In this document: positions 7,051 through 8,383 of the stretch, one piece after another | Layout: every line of letters starts with the position of its first letter | Position numbering within the stretch: the stretch's first letter is position 1 | Assembly: GCA_003550445.1 (NCBI GenBank) | Contig: PUKG01000095.1 | Location: forward strand, 1-8,383 | Source of the DNA: Halobacteroidaceae bacterium | Lineage (GTDB): Bacteria; Bacillota; Halanaerobiia; B1SED10-174 | Direction of reading: 5' to 3' | Length of the DNA: 8,383 nt | Notes under the pieces: model-generated | Database searches by the model: none | What the model was told of the DNA's origin: nothing | What the model saw: only the letters and a program-made list of their open reading frames with translations | Made by a program: the position numbers and the translations under genes

Positions 7051-7069
7051 GGGCCTTTGGGCCCCTAAT
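7046..7069. terminator. Hairpin between convergent genes, possible two-way terminator
   Basis: A perfect 10-bp stem (7046-7055 with 7060-7069, core GGGGCC) has loop TTTG. The stem starts within the stop region of the guanidino-enzyme gene and ends 1 base before the malate dehydrogenase stop. On the plus strand only TTTT (7069-7072) follows. On the minus strand the tail is TCTCTTTTC. Either tail is short, so its strength is uncertain. Confidence 0.7.
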
Positions 7070-7070
7070 T

Positions 7071-8000
7071 TTAGGTTATGTTTAATTTTCGGGTAAGCTC
7101 TTTTACTTCTTCAGCAGAATTATGGAGGGCTTTTAGTTCAGCTTTACTCAGGGGGAGTTCAATAATTTCCTCAACCCCGTTTTTTCCAAGGAGGGCAGGA
7201 ACGCTTAGAAACACATCTGACAGATTATATTCTCCCTGAAGGTAGACAGAACAGGGGAGGATTGTTTTTTCGTCGCGGAGAATTGCCTGGGCCATTTTCC
7301 ATACAGCTGCACCGGGAGCATACATTGAACTGGTCCCCATGAGCTTAATAATCTCTCCCCCTGCACCTCGGGTCCTTTCAATTACTTCTTCAATCTCGCC
7401 TTTTTCAAGAACCTGGTTCAAAGGTCTTCCGCTAATAAATGAATTAGAGCTTACCGGAACCATGGAGTCTCCATGGCCTCCAAGAACGGTGGTCAGGATA
7501 TTTTCAATTGCAACTGGGTATTTTTCCCGAATAAAATGGGCTAGCCTCCCGGCATCAAGGATCCCTGACATTCCCAAAACCCGGGAAGGTTCAAAGCTGC
7601 TGATTTCCAGGGCAAGGTGAGCCATTGCATCCAGTGGATTGGTAACAACGATAATAAAAGCATCAGGGCTTTTTTGCTGTATTGTATCCACCAGGGAGGT
7701 AATTATTTCTCCGTTCTGTGAAAGGAGATCATCCCTGGTCATATCAGCAGTTCGCCTTTTCCCTGCAGTAATTACTACCAGGTTGGATTCTTTTGTATCC
7801 TCTATGTCTCCCGTTCCAAAAACTTTGCTGTTGGTTCCCCATATAGAAGCAAGATGCATTATGTCCAGGGCTTTTCCCCTGGCGATATCTCCTTTAATGT
7901 CATATAATACAACATCTCCCAGGTCTTTAAGAAAAAGGAAAAGAGCAGTATTGGTACCAACATTTCCTGCACCAATTACACTAATTTTGGGTCTTTTCAT
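7071..8000 (-). CDS. mdh: NAD-dependent malate dehydrogenase, LDH-like type
   Basis: It interconverts malate and oxaloacetate with NAD(H) in the cytoplasm. The 309-residue length fits the LDH-like, usually tetrameric malate dehydrogenases. GAGNVG (10-15) is the nucleotide-binding loop, and D34 (LYDI) marks a preference for NAD over NADP. R83 in the substrate loop is the arginine that favours malate (lactate dehydrogenases have Gln there), and R89 is the second substrate-loop arginine. TNPLD contains N121. D149 and R152 lie in LDAGR, and the catalytic H176 lies in GGHGD. The loop reads KRRTADMTRDDLL where most relatives have a Pro-Gly pair, a small oddity. ATG 8000 is preceded by an AGGGAGGG site (8017-8010) that lies within the end of the aspartate aminotransferase gene. 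Only 5 bases separate the two genes, so they are very probably one operon. Confidence 0.96.
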   Translation of the reverse strand: MKRPKISVIGAGNVGTNTALFLFLKDLGDVVLYDIKGDIARGKALDIMHLASIWGTNSKVFGTGDIEDTKESNLVVITAGKRRTADMTRDDLLSQNGEIITSLVDTIQQKSPDAFIIVVTNPLDAMAHLALEISSFEPSRVLGMSGILDAGRLAHFIREKYPVAIENILTTVLGGHGDSMVPVSSNSFISGRPLNQVLEKGEIEEVIERTRGAGGEIIKLMGTSSMYAPGAAVWKMAQAILRDEKTILPCSVYLQGEYNLSDVFLSVPALLGKNGVEEIIELPLSKAELKALHNSAEEVKELTRKLNIT

Positions 8001-8005
8001 AAGAT

Positions 8006-8383
8006 TTAGCCCTCCCTGTCTTTTAAAAATTGTTCAATTCTATCCATACCTTCCTCAATATCCTCAAGGGAAGTTGCAAAAGAAATTCTAACATATCCCG
8101 GAGCTCCAAAAGCGCTTCCAGGAACAAGGGCTACCTGTTGTTTCTCGAGCAAATCATTGCAGAAACCAAAATCGTCTTTTTGGATCTCCCCAATATAGGG
8201 GAAGAGGTAAAATGCCCCCTGTGGTTCTTCAAGTTTTATGCCGGGCATTTTTTTCATGCGCTGGACAATATAATTACACCGTTCTGTAAAAGCTTTTACC
8301 ATAATTTCTACCGAACTTTGATCCCCTGTAATTGCTTCTAAAGCTGCTTTTTGGGCGATAGAATTTGGATTGGAAGTATAATG
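8006..8383 (-). CDS. Class I aspartate aminotransferase, C-terminal part (5' end outside window)
   Basis: The frame stays open to the window edge, giving the last 125 residues of a protein that should be near 390-400. An internal ATG at 8302 is not the true start, because typical family sequence precedes it: HYTSNPNSIAQKAALEAI, the region after the PLP lysine in AspB-like enzymes. Further on come GAFYLFPYI, LVPGSAFG and YVRISFATS, whose arginine binds the substrate carboxylate. The PLP lysine itself lies outside. The enzyme moves the amino group between aspartate and 2-oxoglutarate, giving oxaloacetate and glutamate. The immediate neighbour, malate dehydrogenase, uses that oxaloacetate, which supports aspartate as the substrate. 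A related aminotransferase with other substrates remains possible, because the N-terminal half cannot be seen. Confidence 0.92.
   Translation of the reverse strand, partial: HYTSNPNSIAQKAALEAITGDQSSVEIMVKAFTERCNYIVQRMKKMPGIKLEEPQGAFYLFPYIGEIQKDDFGFCNDLLEKQQVALVPGSAFGAPGYVRISFATSLEDIEEGMDRIEQFLKDREG

Noticed and set aside
7639..8091. 150-codon open frame on the plus strand opposite mdh
   Set aside because: It is the complement of firmly identified mdh and aminotransferase coding sequence, with no family-like sequence of its own.

Overview
The window looks like chromosomal housekeeping sequence from an anaerobic, AT-leaning Firmicute of the Clostridia type. The evidence is strong AGGAGG-like ribosome binding sites, two TTG starts, a T-box leader in front of leuS, and U-run terminators. 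I cannot name the genus. There are seven protein genes (two cut by the window edges) and no tRNA, rRNA, CRISPR array or mobile element.

Left part, + strand: 1-315 is the 3' end of an FMN-binding-domain protein, closed by a strong terminator (325-352). It is followed by a MATE-family multidrug efflux gene (408-1742). A near-consensus promoter (1763-1791) then drives a T-box leader (about 1797-2039) that controls leuS (2065-4482), the leucyl-tRNA synthetase gene. The CUC specifier, the UGGU acceptor-binding bulge and the mutually exclusive antiterminator and terminator helices can all be read in the sequence.

Middle, + strand: after a GC-rich hairpin lacking a good U-run (4485-4518) come two tightly coupled genes. 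The first (4540-6102) is a radical SAM protein of the poorly understood class with a C-terminal helix-hairpin-helix. It has an unusual CX5CX2C cluster motif. The second (6115-7050) is a guanidino-group enzyme of the arginine deiminase/amidinotransferase fold with its Cys-His-Glu catalytic set intact. The second gene's ribosome binding site overlaps the first gene's stop codon. This pair is the least explained part of the window.

Right part, - strand: an LDH-type malate dehydrogenase gene (7071-8000) lies immediately downstream of a class I aspartate aminotransferase gene (8006-8383, cut at its 5' end). The two enzymes share oxaloacetate, so the pair links aspartate to malate and the NAD(H) pool. 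They converge on the guanidino-enzyme gene across a hairpin at 7046-7069 that may terminate both strands.
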